Assembly (NCBI GenBank): GCA_963724365.1
Contig: CAVRUR010000003.1
Location: 186,001 to 250,000, forward strand
Direction of reading: 5' to 3'
DNA length: 64,000 nucleotides
Origin: JALORV01 sp963724365
GTDB lineage: Bacteria; Pseudomonadota; Gammaproteobacteria; Burkholderiales; Burkholderiaceae_F
Shown: in pieces, positions 63,044-64,000 of the stretch
Layout of the letters: every line of letters begins with the position of its first letter
How positions within the stretch are numbered: position 1 is the stretch's first letter
Program-made: the position numbers and the translations under genes
Notes under the pieces: generated by a model
The model's database searches: none
What the model was told of the DNA's origin: nothing
Seen by the model: only the letters and a program-made list of their open reading frames with translations

Positions 63044-64000
63044 ATGAGCCTGCTTGAAGGCGCAGAGGGTGCGGAAGGCGCTGAAGGAGCTGAGGGCGCA
63101 GAGGGTGCGGAGGGAGCAGAAGGAGCGGAAGGCGCCGGCAGGTTCTCGACCGGGTCACGCTTTGTTAACCCCCATGTCCTCAATGCGCACCGCGACGGAA
63201 TCGCAGGGCCGTGGGCCGGCACCAGCGCGGGAACGGCGTGGGAGTCCAGCGAACTGGGAGTCGGAGTCGCCGCCAACCTCAAACGCTGGGATCCGAGGAT
63301 CCGCCGGTTCGTCTTCGAATCGGAACTGCTGAACTCGCTGTACTTCGCCGTTGACATTGCTCCCTCAGGCACGGGAGGCGCTCAGCAGTGGGGCACGCTG
63401 TGGGCCTTTAAGGAGTCCGGCGATGCGACCGGACAGGTCGCGCCCAGTGGAACATGGACCCCGCTCGTCAGGATGACGCGTCCCGATCCCGAGGTACTCA
63501 AGGCGCAGCTCAAGCTCGTCAACGGCTATGCCGACCTCCGCGGCGATCGGGCGAACGAGATACTGGCGCAGATGTCGCCGCAGTATGCGTTCTGGGGATC
63601 GGTGGTCCCGCTGTATCGGGCGCGGCATCAGCGAACACTCGAAGTGATCAGCATCGTCCTGCGGCTCGCGAAATATGCGGAGATGAACTTCAAACACGCG
63701 ATGTGCGTCCGCCGCCCGCACGAATACTCGCCGCAGATCCAGCCGATGATCCAGACGCCGATCCACGGCTCGTTGCCGAGCGGACACAGTACCGAAGCGC
63801 ATGCGGTGGCCCGCGTACTGTATGAACTGGTCCGCATTACCGGCGCAAACGCCGCAGCCGAGCAGCTGCTGCGCGAACTGCTGTTGCGTCAGGCGGCACG
63901 CATCGCCATCAACCGCACGGTTGCGGGTGTCCACTATCCGGTGGACAGTCTCGCCGGTCAGATGCTTGGCCTCAGTGTGGCCGAATACATCCTTGCCCGC
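63044..64000 (+). CDS. vanadium-dependent haloperoxidase/PAP2-like protein with (Glu-Gly-Ala) repeat (3' end cut by window)
   Basis: 319 residues in the window, no stop before the edge. After MSLL there are nine Glu-Gly-Ala triplets (residues ~5-31) of G-x-y type. The core has the PAP2/vanadium haloperoxidase signature: Lys217-x6-Arg224-Pro225 (FKHAMCVRRP), LPSGHSTEAH and RTVAGVHYPVDS (His-x3-Asp). The usual Ser before the last Arg is Asn. Such enzymes use H2O2 and vanadate to oxidise halides, or act as acid phosphatases. An AAGGAA SD precedes ATG 63044, 34 bp after the cyclase gene, so the two are probably cotranscribed. Confidence 0.8.
   Translation, partial: MSLLEGAEGAEGAEGAEGAEGAEGAEGAEGAGRFSTGSRFVNPHVLNAHRDGIAGPWAGTSAGTAWESSELGVGVAANLKRWDPRIRRFVFESELLNSLYFAVDIAPSGTGGAQQWGTLWAFKESGDATGQVAPSGTWTPLVRMTRPDPEVLKAQLKLVNGYADLRGDRANEILAQMSPQYAFWGSVVPLYRARHQRTLEVISIVLRLAKYAEMNFKHAMCVRRPHEYSPQIQPMIQTPIHGSLPSGHSTEAHAVARVLYELVRITGANAAAEQLLRELLLRQAARIAINRTVAGVHYPVDSLAGQMLGLSVAEYILAR

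Noticed and set aside
1..64000. CRISPR arrays, IS elements, rRNA or tRNA genes
   Set aside because: No spaced short repeats, transposase motifs, rRNA-like blocks or T-arm-containing cloverleafs were found by reading both strands.

Overview
The window is about 64 kb of high-GC DNA whose housekeeping gene order points to a betaproteobacterium, most likely Burkholderiales. The supporting neighbourhoods are mrp/metG (divergent), DUF3460-scpA, polA / LOG / DUF2782-like / thrB / BPSS1780 / uvrD, and leuS-lptE-holA-proA. No rRNA, tRNA, CRISPR array or IS element was seen. Single-base indels, mostly insertions, break many otherwise well conserved genes (metG, polA, leuS, holA, the Hyf-like operon, modABCE). 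They cluster in a few blocks while neighbouring 3-4 kb genes are intact, so I read most of them as sequence or assembly errors, not decay.

Layout. 1-1.6 kb: the 3'-truncated SulP anion transporter. 1.8-11.7 kb: a periplasmic oxidation cluster with a PQQ dehydrogenase carrying a lanthanide-type DxD motif, three c-type cytochrome proteins including a MauG/CCP-like diheme peroxidase, cytochrome b561, a PQQ-associated type beta-propeller, ankyrin and Sel1 proteins and an exported thioredoxin. 11.7-15.8 kb: DUF1801, mrp, metG. 15.8-24 kb: a monoheme cytochrome divergent from a ribbon-helix-helix regulator and a six-gene Hyf/Hyc-like membrane complex, with an FNR/ANR-type box between them. The hydrogenase-like large subunit lacks both Ni-binding CxxC motifs, so this is an Ehr-type complex, not a hydrogenase. 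24-29 kb: a BamE-like lipoprotein, DUF3460, scpA, DUF4019 and a molybdate uptake locus. 29-45 kb: replication, repair, translation and amino-acid housekeeping genes.

45.2-51.4 kb holds a complete dipeptide/oligopeptide ABC transporter operon. It is bounded by two same-orientation 248-bp copies (one mismatch) of the 3' part of a THUMP-domain RNA methyltransferase gene, the signature of integration by homologous recombination or of an assembly join.

51.4-64 kb is the most unusual region. A translationally coupled pair encodes a P450-like protein and a giant DyP-peroxidase/patatin-lipase fusion with internal membrane segments. Upstream and co-directional is a 1338-residue CHAT-like / degenerate class III cyclase / P-loop ATPase / TPR protein. 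Divergent from it are a canonical class III cyclase with TolB-like and TPR modules and a vanadium-haloperoxidase/PAP2-family enzyme with a (Glu-Gly-Ala)n N-terminal repeat. Together they suggest a signal-controlled lipid-release and oxygenation or halogenation system that I do not recognise from any described locus.
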